Source: Planctomycetota bacterium (GTDB lineage Bacteria > Planctomycetota > UBA1135 > UBA2386). From it: 64,000 nt of DNA. This document shows, in pieces, positions 1 through 9,011 of this stretch. Within the stretch, counting starts at the first letter, position 1; every line of letters starts with the position of its first letter. Below the pieces are notes generated by a model. That model searched no databases, was not told where the DNA came from, and saw only the letters and a list, made by a program, of their open reading frames with translations. The position numbers were made by a program, and so were the translations under genes. The stretch is from assembly GCA_016716265.1 (NCBI GenBank), contig JADJWQ010000001.1, forward strand, positions 1,550,001 to 1,614,000. Direction: 5' to 3'.

Positions 1-1105
1 CGCTCAGCGCGTAGACCCGATCCCCCGCGATGATCGGTGAGTTCGCACCGAAGCTCGCGCCGGTCACGACCCGGCTCCACAGCGAGACGCCGTGCCCGGA
101 CGCCGCGGACGCCGCGAGGTCGACACAATGGACGGTGTCGCCGGTCGTCGTGAACACCAGTCGATTACCGCTGAAGGTCGGCGTGCAGCGAATGGCCGAG
201 CCGGCCTCGAGCGACCAGATCACCTCGCCCTCGTCGTCGGGGACCCCGTTGCCGTCGTTGTCGAGGCCGTCCTGGCTCCCGGCGAGGTCGAGGGCGCAGA
301 GTCGCCCGCTGTCGCAGCCGACGAACACGGCGTCGCCGCAGATCGAGACGGAGCCGCGGATCGCCCCCCCGCCGACCCGCTGGCTCCACGAGTAGGTGAA
401 GTTCGCCGGCCGGTGGTCGGAGATCGCGTAGACCTTGCCGTCCAGGCAGCCGATCACCGCATAGCCATCGGTGACCGCCGGCACCGACCACACGTCGCCA
501 CCGGAGTTCGGGTCCCGGTAGATCTGGCCTGTGCTCGGCGTGCCGTACCAGTCGCCCGTCCGGAACGACCACAGATCCGAGCCGTCGGTCGCATCGAGCG
601 CGCGCAGCGTGTCGCCGTGCGCGAGCAGGATCCGGCCGTCCGCGACCGTCACGCCGCGAATCGGCACGTAGGCGAGCTGGCGCGCGATCACCATGCGCCG
701 GTCGGCGAGCTCGAACGCACCGAGATGACCGCGCGTCGTGCCGACGTACAGCCGTTCGCCGGCGATCGCCGGCGTCGCCGCGACCGGCCCGAGCGGATCG
801 ATCGACCAGCGCACGCTGCCGTCGGTCCAGCGGAGCGCGTCCAGGGACCACGTCGTCGCGCCGGAGTCCCGGCGGTCGGCGACGAGCACGAGGCCGTCGT
901 CGACGACGGGTGCCGCCCCGGCGACCGGTCGGCCGAGATCGACCTCCCAGCGCAGACAGTCCGCGCGCCCGGGCCCCGTGCGCGCCGCCTGTCCGGAGTG
1001 CGCGGCCGAGCGCTGGAACGTCGGCCACTGCGGATGCTGAGCCTTGCCCGCGGCGGCGAGCGCGGCGGCCGCGGTGAGCGCCACGGCGAGTCGCTTCCTG
1101 ACCAT
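1..1105 (-). CDS. Exported PQQ-type beta-propeller protein (3' end outside window)
   Basis: The frame is open from an ATG at 1105 to the window edge, about 368 codons with no stop. The first 22 residues (MVRKRLAVALTAAAALAAAG and on) are a Sec signal peptide. The rest consists of repeated blades in which a tryptophan-rich strand is followed by a GD- or DG-containing turn, for example DLWSFRTGDWYG and GEVIWSLEAGSAI, as in PQQ-like (outer membrane assembly factor/quinoprotein type) propellers. No catalytic residues can be assigned, so a binding or scaffold role in the envelope is inferred. A GGAGGT ribosome site lies just upstream of the ATG. It is divergent from the RNase HII-like gene across about 180 bases. 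The C-terminus is not seen, so the full length is unknown. Confidence 0.85.
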   Translation of the reverse strand, partial: MVRKRLAVALTAAAALAAAGKAQHPQWPTFQRSAAHSGQAARTGPGRADCLRWEVDLGRPVAGAAPVVDDGLVLVADRRDSGATTWSLDALRWTDGSVRWSIDPLGPVAATPAIAGERLYVGTTRGHLGAFELADRRMVIARQLAYVPIRGVTVADGRILLAHGDTLRALDATDGSDLWSFRTGDWYGTPSTGQIYRDPNSGGDVWSVPAVTDGYAVIGCLDGKVYAISDHRPANFTYSWSQRVGGGAIRGSVSICGDAVFVGCDSGRLCALDLAGSQDGLDNDGNGVPDDEGEVIWSLEAGSAIRCTPTFSGNRLVFTTTGDTVHCVDLAASAASGHGVSLWSRVVTGASFGANSPIIAGDRVYALS

Positions 1106-1289
1106 CGGAGACCTCCGTTGCGAGAGAGCGCGGAGGCCGTGCGGTGGCGCAGGGTGGCGAGGCCGGCAGCCGACCCCGGCGCCCGCGCGTCACACGCCCT
1201 CCGGCGCGCCACCTCAGCGAGGCGCGAGCAGGGCGAAAAACACCTCGCGGTGGCGCGAAATTTCTGGGGCGGTCGGGCACGGTGGGGGC

Positions 1290-2282
1290 GTGAGCGACCC
1301 CGACGCGATCCCGATCGCCGCGACTCCGACCGTCCAGCGCTGCCTCGCGGGAGTCGACGAGGCCGGCCTCGGGCCGCTCCTCGGGCCACTCGTCGTCGCC
1401 GGCGTCACGATGGCGGGACCCGCGGGGGTCGACCCGTGGCGCGCGCTCGGAGCGCTCGTCACGCGCGGCCGACCCGGCCCTTCGCAACTCCAGGTCGCCG
1501 ACAGCAAGAAGGTGAAGCATGGCCCGCTCGGCCTCGCACGGCTTGAGCGGACCGCGCTCGCGTTCTGGACCGCCTGGACCGGCGACTGTCCCACGACCGT
1601 CGACGCCCTGCTCGCCGCGTGTGGCGCCGATCGCGACCGGCTGCGGCGCTGCCCGTGGTACGCGGACCTCGCGCTGCCGCTACCGCTGGCGGCGGACCGA
1701 GCGGGCATCGAGCTCACCGCGCACCTGCTGCGCAGGAACCTGCGTGAGCACACGGTCGCGCTGCACCGCATCGCGATCCGGCCGCTCGACGTCGAGGAGT
1801 ACAACGCGAGCATCGCGCGCACCGACAACAAGAGCACGACGCACTTCGAGACCTACGCCGAGGTGCTCGCGGCGCTGTGCGTCGACCTGCCGCCTGGGTC
1901 GCACCTGCTCGCCGACCGCTGCGGCGGCCGCATGCACTACGTCGAGCCGCTGCGCGCGGCACTGCCGGACTGCCGCGTCCGGCGCCTGCGCGAGTCGCCC
2001 GAGCTGTCGACCTATCGATTGGAGCGCGACGGCGGGGAATTGCGGATCACGTTCGCGGCCGGCGGCGAGGAGCGCGCATTTCCGACCGCGCTCGCGAGCT
2101 GCTTCGCCAAGTACGTCCGCGAGCTGATGATGGCGGTGCTCAACCGCTGGTTCGCGGATCGCGTCCCCGGGCTGCGGCCGACCGCCGGCTACTGGGTCGA
2201 CGGGACGCGGTTCCTCACCGACGTCGCGCCACTCGTCGACGCGGAGCGGTTGCCGCTCGACCATCTGCGCCGCTCGCGCTGA
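1290..2282 (+). CDS. RNase HII-like protein, unusually long (330 aa)
   Basis: Residues 22-34 read VDEAGLGPLLGPL, which closely matches the signature of the RNase HII active site (GVDEAGRGPxxGP) and supplies the D23/E24 catalytic pair. DSKK at 71-74 matches the conserved DSKK block of the family. A later aspartate, D209 in LLADRCGGRMHY, could be a further metal ligand. The protein is about 330 residues, against roughly 200-220 for ordinary RNase HII, with the excess in the middle and C-terminal parts. I infer cleavage of RNA in RNA-DNA hybrids, but the arginine normally after DEAG is leucine and the family assignment is by motif only. The GTG at 1290 was chosen because the motif starts soon after it. 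The frame stays open upstream without resembling protein. Confidence 0.7.
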   Translation: MSDPDAIPIAATPTVQRCLAGVDEAGLGPLLGPLVVAGVTMAGPAGVDPWRALGALVTRGRPGPSQLQVADSKKVKHGPLGLARLERTALAFWTAWTGDCPTTVDALLAACGADRDRLRRCPWYADLALPLPLAADRAGIELTAHLLRRNLREHTVALHRIAIRPLDVEEYNASIARTDNKSTTHFETYAEVLAALCVDLPPGSHLLADRCGGRMHYVEPLRAALPDCRVRRLRESPELSTYRLERDGGELRITFAAGGEERAFPTALASCFAKYVRELMMAVLNRWFADRVPGLRPTAGYWVDGTRFLTDVAPLVDAERLPLDHLRRSR

Positions 2283-2323
2283 CAGCGGGACGGGACGCGG
2301 ATCGCGCCGCGGCCCGCGGCCGG

Positions 2324-2329
2324 TTAGGC
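2324..2329 (+). promoter_or_regulatory. -10-like box TAGGCT
   Basis: TANNNT hexamer 19 bases before the aldo-keto reductase ATG. The bases between them contain a GAGG ribosome site. No convincing -35 box is seen. Confidence 0.35.
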
Positions 2330-2348
2330 TGCGATCGAGGCATCGCGC

Positions 2349-3320
2349 ATGGACCTGAGCCGCCGACACTTCCTGCAGTGGACCGCCGCGAGCGGATTGG
2401 CAGCAGGCGGACTCCCGCAGGATCCACAGGCGCCGCCGGCCGACCCGCTCGACCGACCACTCCCGCACCGCCCGCTCGGCCGCACCGGGCTGACGGTCTC
2501 GCAACTCGCGCTCGGCACGCACCCGCTGAGCACGCTCGGCGACGAGCACGAGGACGACGCCGTCGCGCTGATCCGCCGGGCTCTCGACCTCGGCGTCAAC
2601 TACGTCGACACCGCTCCGTCGTACACGCGGCACCGCGCCGAGCGCCGCATCGGGCGTGCGCTACGCGGCCGTGACCGCGACGGCGTGATCCTCGCGACGA
2701 AGAGCTACGAGCTACCGAAGCGCAAGGCACTCGACGAGCTCGACGCGTCGCTCGAAGCACTCGGGGTCGACCACATCGACGTGTTCCAGGTGCACGCGGT
2801 GGGCGACGACGACGATCGGCGCCGCAAGCTGGACCCCGACGACGGCGTGCTCGCCGCGGCGCTGGAGGCGAAGCGCGCCGGCAAGTGCCGGTTCGTCGGG
2901 GTGACCGGGCATCAGGACCCGGAGGTCATGGCGCGCTGCCTCGACGACCACGAGTTCGACACGCTGCTCGTGCCGGTCAATTGCGCGGACCGGCTGTGGG
3001 TGTCGTTCGTCGACCACGTGCTGCCGCGGGCCGCCGAGAAGGGCGTCGGCGTCATCGCGATGAAGGTGTTCGCAGCCGGCCGGCTCGTGCAGGGCGACAC
3101 GCGCCGCGCGAGCCTCGAGGACTGCGTGCGCTACACGTTGTCGCAGACGGTCGCGACCGCGATCGTCGGCGTGCGCACGATCGCCGAGCTCGAGGCCGAT
3201 CTACGCGTCGCCAAGACGTTCCAGCCGCTGTCGGCGGACGCCCTGGACGCGCTGGTCGCGGCGTGCGAGCCACATCCTGGGAACGCACTCGAGTGGTACA
3301 AGAAGGCGCCACCCCGCTGA
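2349..3320 (+). CDS. Tat-exported aldo-keto reductase
   Basis: This is a 323-residue protein. The N-terminus carries a twin-arginine motif (SRRHFLQ, residues 4-10) followed by a short hydrophobic stretch, so the folded enzyme is probably exported by Tat. The aldo-keto reductase barrel follows, with the catalytic tetrad visible: D87 and Y92 in VDTAPSY, K118 in ATKSY and H149 in QVHAVG. NAD(P)H-dependent oxidoreduction of a carbonyl or sugar substrate is expected from the family; the substrate cannot be told. The C-terminal region (ATAIVGVRT) matches the cofactor-binding end of the fold. The next gene appears to start inside its last codons, which suggests a two-gene unit. Confidence 0.9.
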   Translation: MDLSRRHFLQWTAASGLAAGGLPQDPQAPPADPLDRPLPHRPLGRTGLTVSQLALGTHPLSTLGDEHEDDAVALIRRALDLGVNYVDTAPSYTRHRAERRIGRALRGRDRDGVILATKSYELPKRKALDELDASLEALGVDHIDVFQVHAVGDDDDRRRKLDPDDGVLAAALEAKRAGKCRFVGVTGHQDPEVMARCLDDHEFDTLLVPVNCADRLWVSFVDHVLPRAAEKGVGVIAMKVFAAGRLVQGDTRRASLEDCVRYTLSQTVATAIVGVRTIAELEADLRVAKTFQPLSADALDALVAACEPHPGNALEWYKKAPPR

Positions 3321-4405
3321 CGCACCGCAGCTCGCGTACCGCGAGGCTCGCGAGGGCCGCACTGTGGTCGCTCACCGCGGTGCCGATCGCCGTGTCGGTG
3401 CTCGCGTCGCCGCAGTGGATCACCGCGCACTACGCGCGCGGCGTGTTCCCCGTCTGGGAGCACGCCGCGGTCGCACTGAGCGGGGCGACCTCGATCCCGA
3501 TCACGGCGCTGCTGCTGGGCGCGGCGGCGCTCGGCGCTCCCGTCGTCGCCATTCGCGGCTGGCGGCGCGGCCGGCGTGCCGGCCGGACCCGGGGCCGGCT
3601 GCTGCGCGCCGGACTCGCGCGCACTCTCGGCGCGGCTGCATTGCTGTACTCGGCGTTCCTGTGCGCGTGGGGGCTCGGCTACCGACAGCTACCGATCGAG
3701 GCACGCTGGGAGCTGCCCGCCGAGGTCGGCGATACCGAGCTGGCCGGCTTCACGGTCGAGCTGCTCGCGATCCTGCGCGAGCCACCGGAGCCGGCCGACA
3801 GGCACCTCGCTCCCGCGCTCGACGCCCTGCGCGCATCGCTGGCCGGGACGATCGAGCGCCGCGAAGGCTGGCGGCCGCGCGTGCCGCGCCGCGTGAAGTG
3901 GTTGCCCGCCGGCACGCTCCTGACCTTCGGCTCGACCGGCATCGCGTCGCCGTTCCTGCTCGAGGCGCACGTCGACGGCGCACTGCCTGAGGTCTGGCGC
4001 CTCGGCGTCGTCGCGCACGAGCTCGCACACGTCGTCGGCTGCTGCGGCGAGGCGGAAGCCGACCTCGCCGGCTACGCCGCCGGGTTCGCGAGCGGCGACC
4101 GCTACGTACGCTACGCGGTCGCGTTGCGCGCGTTCGTCGAGCTCGCCGGAGGGCTGCCCGCCGACGACTGGCGAGCGCTGCGCGACGGGCTGCCCGACGT
4201 GGTCCGCGCGGATCTCGACGACTGGAGCCGCGCGATCCGCGCCCACCGGTCCGCGACCGCCGCACGCTGGTCGGCGCGCGCCTACGACCGCTACCTGCGC
4301 TCGCAGGGCGTCTCGGCCGGGCGCGCCGATTACCAGCGGGCGCTCGAGCTCCTGCTGCGTGGCTGGCGGGCCGGCGCCGTCGCGCTGCACGGCACAGCAC
4401 GCTGA
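3293..4405 (+). CDS. Membrane zinc metalloprotease, DUF3810-like
   Basis: The N-terminal part has three hydrophobic segments (ALWSLTAVPIAVSVLA, IPITALLLGAAALGAPVVA, LGAAALLYSAFLCAWGLGY). They are followed by a soluble domain with HELAH at residues 242-246 and the downstream acidic block GEAEADLAGYAAG. This layout is that of the DUF3810 family, membrane proteins with an HExxH zinc site. The substrate is unknown. The start is uncertain. A GTG at 3293 would overlap the reductase by 28 bases and is the last plausible start before the first membrane segment. A later GTG at 3380 would cut into that segment. The two-gene arrangement with the reductase suggests co-transcription. Confidence 0.7.
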   Translation: MVQEGATPLTHRSSRTARLARAALWSLTAVPIAVSVLASPQWITAHYARGVFPVWEHAAVALSGATSIPITALLLGAAALGAPVVAIRGWRRGRRAGRTRGRLLRAGLARTLGAAALLYSAFLCAWGLGYRQLPIEARWELPAEVGDTELAGFTVELLAILREPPEPADRHLAPALDALRASLAGTIERREGWRPRVPRRVKWLPAGTLLTFGSTGIASPFLLEAHVDGALPEVWRLGVVAHELAHVVGCCGEAEADLAGYAAGFASGDRYVRYAVALRAFVELAGGLPADDWRALRDGLPDVVRADLDDWSRAIRAHRSATAARWSARAYDRYLRSQGVSAGRADYQRALELLLRGWRAGAVALHGTAR

Positions 4406-5470
4406 GGCACAGGTCGATCGACCCGCGCGACCACGCGCGCGCGCCCGCCGGGCTCGCGGCGGACCCCGCACCAGCCGGATCGGAAGTCGACGCGCACTTT
4501 CGCTGCCGCCTCGAACCCGCCCCACGGCGGCACGTGGAGCACGACGTAGTCGGGGCGGTGGTCCGCGAACCAGGCGTCGAAGCGATCCGCGGCGACGTCG
4601 TCCACCAGGTCCGGAGCAACGAGTCCGCACGCATGGACGATCGGCCGTGGCCACACGCCATTGCCGATCGCGCCGATCTCGACGCGACCGACCGTCGCCT
4701 CGTCCGGTGCAGGCGCCCGATCCACGCGGCCACCGAGCGATCCGGGACGTAGCGCGCGGGACGCGCGGTCGGCGACGGCGCCTGGAGCGCGAGCAGGACC
4801 GCCACCGCCGCGACTGCCGCGACTCGAACCCGACGGGGGGCCGCTGCGCCACCCGATCGTGAATGCGCCGGCGACGGCCGGCACGTGACCGAGACGCGGC
4901 GGCACCGCATGTCCGTGGCAGATCGGCACGCCGAGCGCAGCGTGCCGGGCGGACACCGACGCCCCCCGGACGGCCACCGCGAGCGAGACGAGCAGGGCCA
5001 CGCTCCGACGGAACCGCGCCGCCATCCAGCCAGGCCGCCGGCAAGGTCTCGACGAGCAGCGCGGCGTCGATGCCGACGACCTGCCAGCGGAGCGGTGCCG
5101 TCCGCAACGGCAGCGCGCCGACGATTCCGGGGACGCGCGCGGCGACCGGACCTGCGCCATCCTCCGGAGAGTCGTGACGGAGGCAGCACCACGGACAGGC
5201 CGCACCGCCACCAACCCAGGCGCAGACCCGCAGAGCTGCGCGAGGCCGGCGTCGCGGACCACCACGAGCAGCCCAACCAGCAGCAGTGTGGAGGGCCGAC
5301 GTGGACGCGCTCGACGCGAACGGCGGTTGGCAGGCCCACTCCCCGCGCTCCACGATGGCACGGGCGTAGCGCAGCCAGATGTACGCCTCGTCCGGGGCCA
5401 ACGCGCGATGCGCCGGCCGATCTCGCGCGCCGCCGCGATGCACAGACAGCCCCCGAGCGCATCTGCGACG
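4330..5470 (-). pseudogene. Decayed membrane glycosyltransferase (PMT/GT39-type)
   Basis: All three minus-strand frames carry successive pieces of one protein. APDEAYIWLRYARAIVERGE near 5350-5400 resembles the D-[DE]-A-Y-I-x-x-RYA motif of dolichyl-phosphate-mannose mannosyltransferase relatives. A second frame then reads STLLLVGLLVVVRDAG, the first frame returns with WQVVGIDAALLVETLPAAWL, the third gives VRVAAVAAVAVLLALQ, and the second ends with EIGAIGNGVWPRPIVHACGL and RPDYVVLHVPPWGGFEAA. At least four frame changes are needed, so the gene is dead, or heavily mis-sequenced. The 3' end overlaps the end of the convergent metalloprotease gene. The upstream edge is not sharp. Confidence 0.65.
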
Positions 5471-5614
5471 GCGGCGGGGCGACGTCGACATCGGGGCGAT
5501 CGGAGCGCACCCGCCCGGCGCACACCGGCGCTCGCAAGCGCGGGTTCGGCTCGACGACGACGCCCGCCGGCGACTCGGGCAACCTCGCGGCGGGATCTCT
5601 CGAACGATCCGGGC

Positions 5615-5620
5615 TAGACT
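5615..5620 (+). promoter_or_regulatory. -10-like box TAGACT upstream of valS
   Basis: TANNNT hexamer in gggctagactcct, 55 bases before the valS ATG. The same hexamer occurs before the FG-GAP gene at 16801. No clear -35 is seen. Confidence 0.35.
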
Positions 5621-5675
5621 CCTCGCCCCGCGGACCCGCCCGCGATACCGCGGCGGGGCGCGCGCGAGTGACGCC

Positions 5676-8600
5676 ATGAGCGAGCTCCCGAAGAACTACG
5701 ACCCCGCCGCGCTCGAGCCCGAAGCCATGCAGCTGTGGCTCGACGCCAAGGCGTTCGCCGCCACGCCCGACCCGGACCGCGACAGCTACGTCGTCATGAT
5801 GCCGCTGCCGAACGTGACCGGCGCGCTGCACATGGGTCACGCGATGGACAACGTCATGCAGGACCTGCTGACGCGCTGGCACCGCATGCTCGGCCACGAC
5901 ACGCTGTGGCAGCCCGGCACCGACCATGCCGGCATCGCGACGCAGCAGGTCGTCGAGACGCGGCTGTTCGAGCTCGAGGGCAAGACGCGGCACGACGTCG
6001 GCCGCGCTGAGCTCGTGCGCCGAATCTGGGAATGGAAGGACCAGTACCAGGCCCGCATCATCGCGCAGCAGCAGAAGATGGGCTGCAGCTGCGATTGGGA
6101 CCGCCAGCGCTTCACCATGGACGCCGTGTGCGCGCGGGCGGTGCGCTACACGTTCTTCCGGATGTTCGACGACGGGCTGATCTACCGTGGCGATCGGCTC
6201 GTCAACTGGGACTGCAAGCTGCACACGGCGGTCGCGGACGACGAGCTGTACAAGGCGACCGTCCAAGGTCACTTCTGGCACCTGCGCTATCCGGTCGTCG
6301 ATCCGAGGCCCGGCGAGCCGACGCACGTCGTCGTCGCGACGACGCGACCCGAGACGATGCTCGCGGACACCGCGGTCGCGTGCCATCCGGAACCGCGCAC
6401 CGCATTGGAGGCCGCGATCGCCCGTGCGGAGGACAAACTGCGCGCCGCCCCCCAGAGGGAGCGTGCCGCGGCCGAGCAGGAGCTCGCGGCATTGCAAGAG
6501 CGCCGCTCGACGCACCTGCCGCAGCTCGAGACCATCGCCGCGATGGCGCGGGACGGCCGGAGGATCCGGCTGCCCTTGATGGAGCGCGAGATCCCGCTGA
6601 TCCTCGACGAGTGGGCCAAGCCGGAGCTCGGCTCGGGCTGCGTCAAGATCACCCCGGGCCACGACCCGAACGACTACGACGTCTGGACGCGGCACAAGGA
6701 CCGGATCGGCCTGATCGGCGTCATGGCGATCGACGGTACCATCAACGAGCAGGGCGGCGCCTATCGCGGGCTGGACCGGTTCGTGGCACGTGAGCGGGTC
6801 GTCGCCGACCTGACCGCACTCGGACTCGTCGAGCGGATCGAGGATCGCGAGCTCGAGGTCGACCACAGCGACCGCAGCAAGTCGATCGTCGAGCCGTTCG
6901 TCAGCAAGCAATGGTTCGTCGCGATGGGCGACCGCGATGGCGGCATCGTCTGCGGGCGCGGCACGGCCAGGGAGTTCATGGCGGCAGGGCTGGCGCAGGC
7001 AGCGATCGACGCCGCGAGCGGCGTGTGGAAGTCCGCGACCGGTCGTGGCGTCGCGTTCCATCCGGACCAGGAGCGCTACCACAAGATGTACCACCAGTGG
7101 CTCGCCGAGAAGCGCGACTGGTGCATCAGCCGGCAGCTCTGGTGGGGCCACCGGATCCCGGTCTGGAAAGGCCGCTTCACCGGCCAGCAGCTCGCGAACA
7201 TCGAGGGCATCCTCGCGCAGCGACACGACGGCCTGACCGCCTGGTGTGTGCTGCCGGACGGCACGCAGGTGCGTCCGCTCGAGGCGATCGGGTTGTTCCG
7301 CGCCGGCGATCCGCGCGCCGACGAGGTCGAGGCGCTCGTGTGCATCCGCGACGAAGCGCGCGAGGAGATCCTCGCCGGTGCATTGCGCGCGGCCGGGCTC
7401 GAGCCCGAGGAGGACGTCCTCGACACCTGGTTCAGCTCGGCGCTGTGGCCGCACAGCACGCTGGGCTGGCCCGATCCGACGACCGCTGCGATCGGCGCTG
7501 GCCAGACTCCGCTCGGCGCGGTGGACGGGCGGCCGGATTCGCTCTCGAACTACTATCCAGGGAGCTGCCTCGTCACCGGCCGCGACATCATCACGCTGTG
7601 GGTCGCACGCATGGTGGTGATGGGGCTCTACAACCTCGGCGACGTGCCGTTCACCGACGTCTTCCTGCACGCCACGATCCTCGACGGCAAGGGCGAGCGG
7701 ATGTCGAAGTCGAAGGGCAACGGTGTCGACCCCAACGACGTGGTCGAGGCGTTCGGCGCGGACGCCATGCGCTACGTGCTGTGTGAGATGCAGACCGGCA
7801 CGCAGGACATCCGACTGCCCGTGCAGGTGATCTCACCGGTCGACGGCGTCCATCTCGATCTCGCCGAGTGTCAGCCGGGACCCTACAAGGGGACGTTCGT
7901 CGATCCGCGCAATGGCCAGCTGTTCGACATGGTCGGCCAGATGGAGCGCGATGGCGTGCCCGGTGCGAAGGCGACCTCCGACCGCTTCGAGATCGGCCGT
8001 GCGTTCTGCAACAAGCTATGGAACGCCGCGCGCTTCGCGTTCATGAATCTCACCGGCACCGAGTTCGTCGCCCGCGACGGCGGCGAGCTCACGATCGAAG
8101 ACCGCTGGATCCTGTCGCGACTGACGCACGCGATCCAGCGCGTCGATGCCGGTCTCGCCGCCTACAACCCGTCGGCTGCGATCGGCGCCGCGCGCGAGTT
8201 CTTCTGGAACGAGCTGTGCGACTGGTACCTCGAGCTGATCAAGCCGCGCATGCGCGATGCGGAGCGCGCTCCGCTCGCACGCCAGGTGCTCGCGACGTGC
8301 CTCGACCAGGTGCTGCGGTTGCTGCACCCGTTCGTGCCGTTCGTCACCGAGATCCTGTGGCGCTCGCTCGGTGAGCTGGCGCCGCGGCGCGGCATAGTCG
8401 CCGAGCTCGGCTCGACGGCCGGGCCGCTGGTACGGGCGAGCTTCCCGGCGGCGGACGCCGCGCGCTGGCGGAACGAGGGGCTCGAGGTGCGCGTCGCGCT
8501 GGCCCAAGAGGTCGTCGCGAGCCTCCGTGAGGTGCGCGCGCGCTACCAGGTCGCGCCGAGCCGCCGCGTCCCGCTGCGCATCCGCGCACAGGGCGCGTCG

Positions 8601-8942
8601 GCCGAGGCGCTCGCCGGGCTCGAGGAGCTGATCGCACACATGGCCGGCGGTGAGTCGGTGCTGGTCGGCGCGGACGCGACCGCCACCAAGGACTCGGCGA
8701 CGGCCGTCGTGCGCGACGTCGAGTGCCACGTGCTCGGCGTCGTCGATCCGGACAAGGAGCGCGCGAAGCTCGAGACCGAGCGCGACGCGCTGCAGAAGCG
8801 CATCGCTGGCGTGAACGCGAAGCTCGGCAACGCGGGCTTCGTCGCCAAGGCGCCGCAGCAGGTCGTCGAGCAGGAGCGCGCGCGCCTCGCGGAGCTCGAG
8901 CAGCAGCTCGCGACGCTGCAGGCACGTCTGCGCGTGGTGTAG
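5676..8942 (+). CDS. valS: Valyl-tRNA synthetase
   Basis: This 1088-residue class Ia synthetase joins valine to tRNA-Val in the cytoplasm. The HIGH motif is HMGH at 52-55 within NVTGALHMGHAMDN. TDHAGIATQ follows, and the KMSKS loop is RMSKS at 675-679. The C-terminal end (about 1030-1088) is the coiled coil typical of ValRS. The protein is longer than the usual 880-950 residues because of two inserts. One is a charged, coiled-coil-like stretch at about 243-295 in the editing domain. The other, of about 55 residues at 717-775, lies between the KMSKS region and the anticodon-binding domain. The ATG at 5676 was chosen because it starts just before the conserved PKNYDPAALE. The stop codon lies inside a short tandem repeat. 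Confidence 0.97.
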   Translation: MSELPKNYDPAALEPEAMQLWLDAKAFAATPDPDRDSYVVMMPLPNVTGALHMGHAMDNVMQDLLTRWHRMLGHDTLWQPGTDHAGIATQQVVETRLFELEGKTRHDVGRAELVRRIWEWKDQYQARIIAQQQKMGCSCDWDRQRFTMDAVCARAVRYTFFRMFDDGLIYRGDRLVNWDCKLHTAVADDELYKATVQGHFWHLRYPVVDPRPGEPTHVVVATTRPETMLADTAVACHPEPRTALEAAIARAEDKLRAAPQRERAAAEQELAALQERRSTHLPQLETIAAMARDGRRIRLPLMEREIPLILDEWAKPELGSGCVKITPGHDPNDYDVWTRHKDRIGLIGVMAIDGTINEQGGAYRGLDRFVARERVVADLTALGLVERIEDRELEVDHSDRSKSIVEPFVSKQWFVAMGDRDGGIVCGRGTAREFMAAGLAQAAIDAASGVWKSATGRGVAFHPDQERYHKMYHQWLAEKRDWCISRQLWWGHRIPVWKGRFTGQQLANIEGILAQRHDGLTAWCVLPDGTQVRPLEAIGLFRAGDPRADEVEALVCIRDEAREEILAGALRAAGLEPEEDVLDTWFSSALWPHSTLGWPDPTTAAIGAGQTPLGAVDGRPDSLSNYYPGSCLVTGRDIITLWVARMVVMGLYNLGDVPFTDVFLHATILDGKGERMSKSKGNGVDPNDVVEAFGADAMRYVLCEMQTGTQDIRLPVQVISPVDGVHLDLAECQPGPYKGTFVDPRNGQLFDMVGQMERDGVPGAKATSDRFEIGRAFCNKLWNAARFAFMNLTGTEFVARDGGELTIEDRWILSRLTHAIQRVDAGLAAYNPSAAIGAAREFFWNELCDWYLELIKPRMRDAERAPLARQVLATCLDQVLRLLHPFVPFVTEILWRSLGELAPRRGIVAELGSTAGPLVRASFPAADAARWRNEGLEVRVALAQEVVASLREVRARYQVAPSRRVPLRIRAQGASAEALAGLEELIAHMAGGESVLVGADATATKDSATAVVRDVECHVLGVVDPDKERAKLETERDALQKRIAGVNAKLGNAGFVAKAPQQVVEQERARLAELEQQLATLQARLRVV

Positions 8943-8978
8943 GAGTCGCGGTGTAGGAGTCGCGGTGTAGGAGTCGCT
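8937..8978 (+). repeat. Three tandem copies of a 14-bp unit over the valS stop codon
   Basis: The unit GTGTAGGAGTCGCG occurs at 8937-8950 and 8951-8964, and with its last base changed at 8965-8978. The first copy contains the valS stop codon TAG. Confidence 0.9.
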
Positions 8979-9011
8979 GATGTAAAAACCGTACGCGGTA
9001 CCGATCGGAAG

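Noticed and set aside
165..1520. 451-codon open frame on the minus strand over the PQQ-type gene
   Set aside because: Its translation is arginine- and alanine-rich without domains. The PQQ propeller is encoded in another frame with signal peptide and ribosome site, so this is a high-GC shadow.
3750..7670. 1306-codon minus-strand frame over valS and the region downstream
   Set aside because: It is antisense to valS and composed of shadow sequence. Only a short part near 4.8 kb carries glycosyltransferase-like protein, assigned to the pseudogene.
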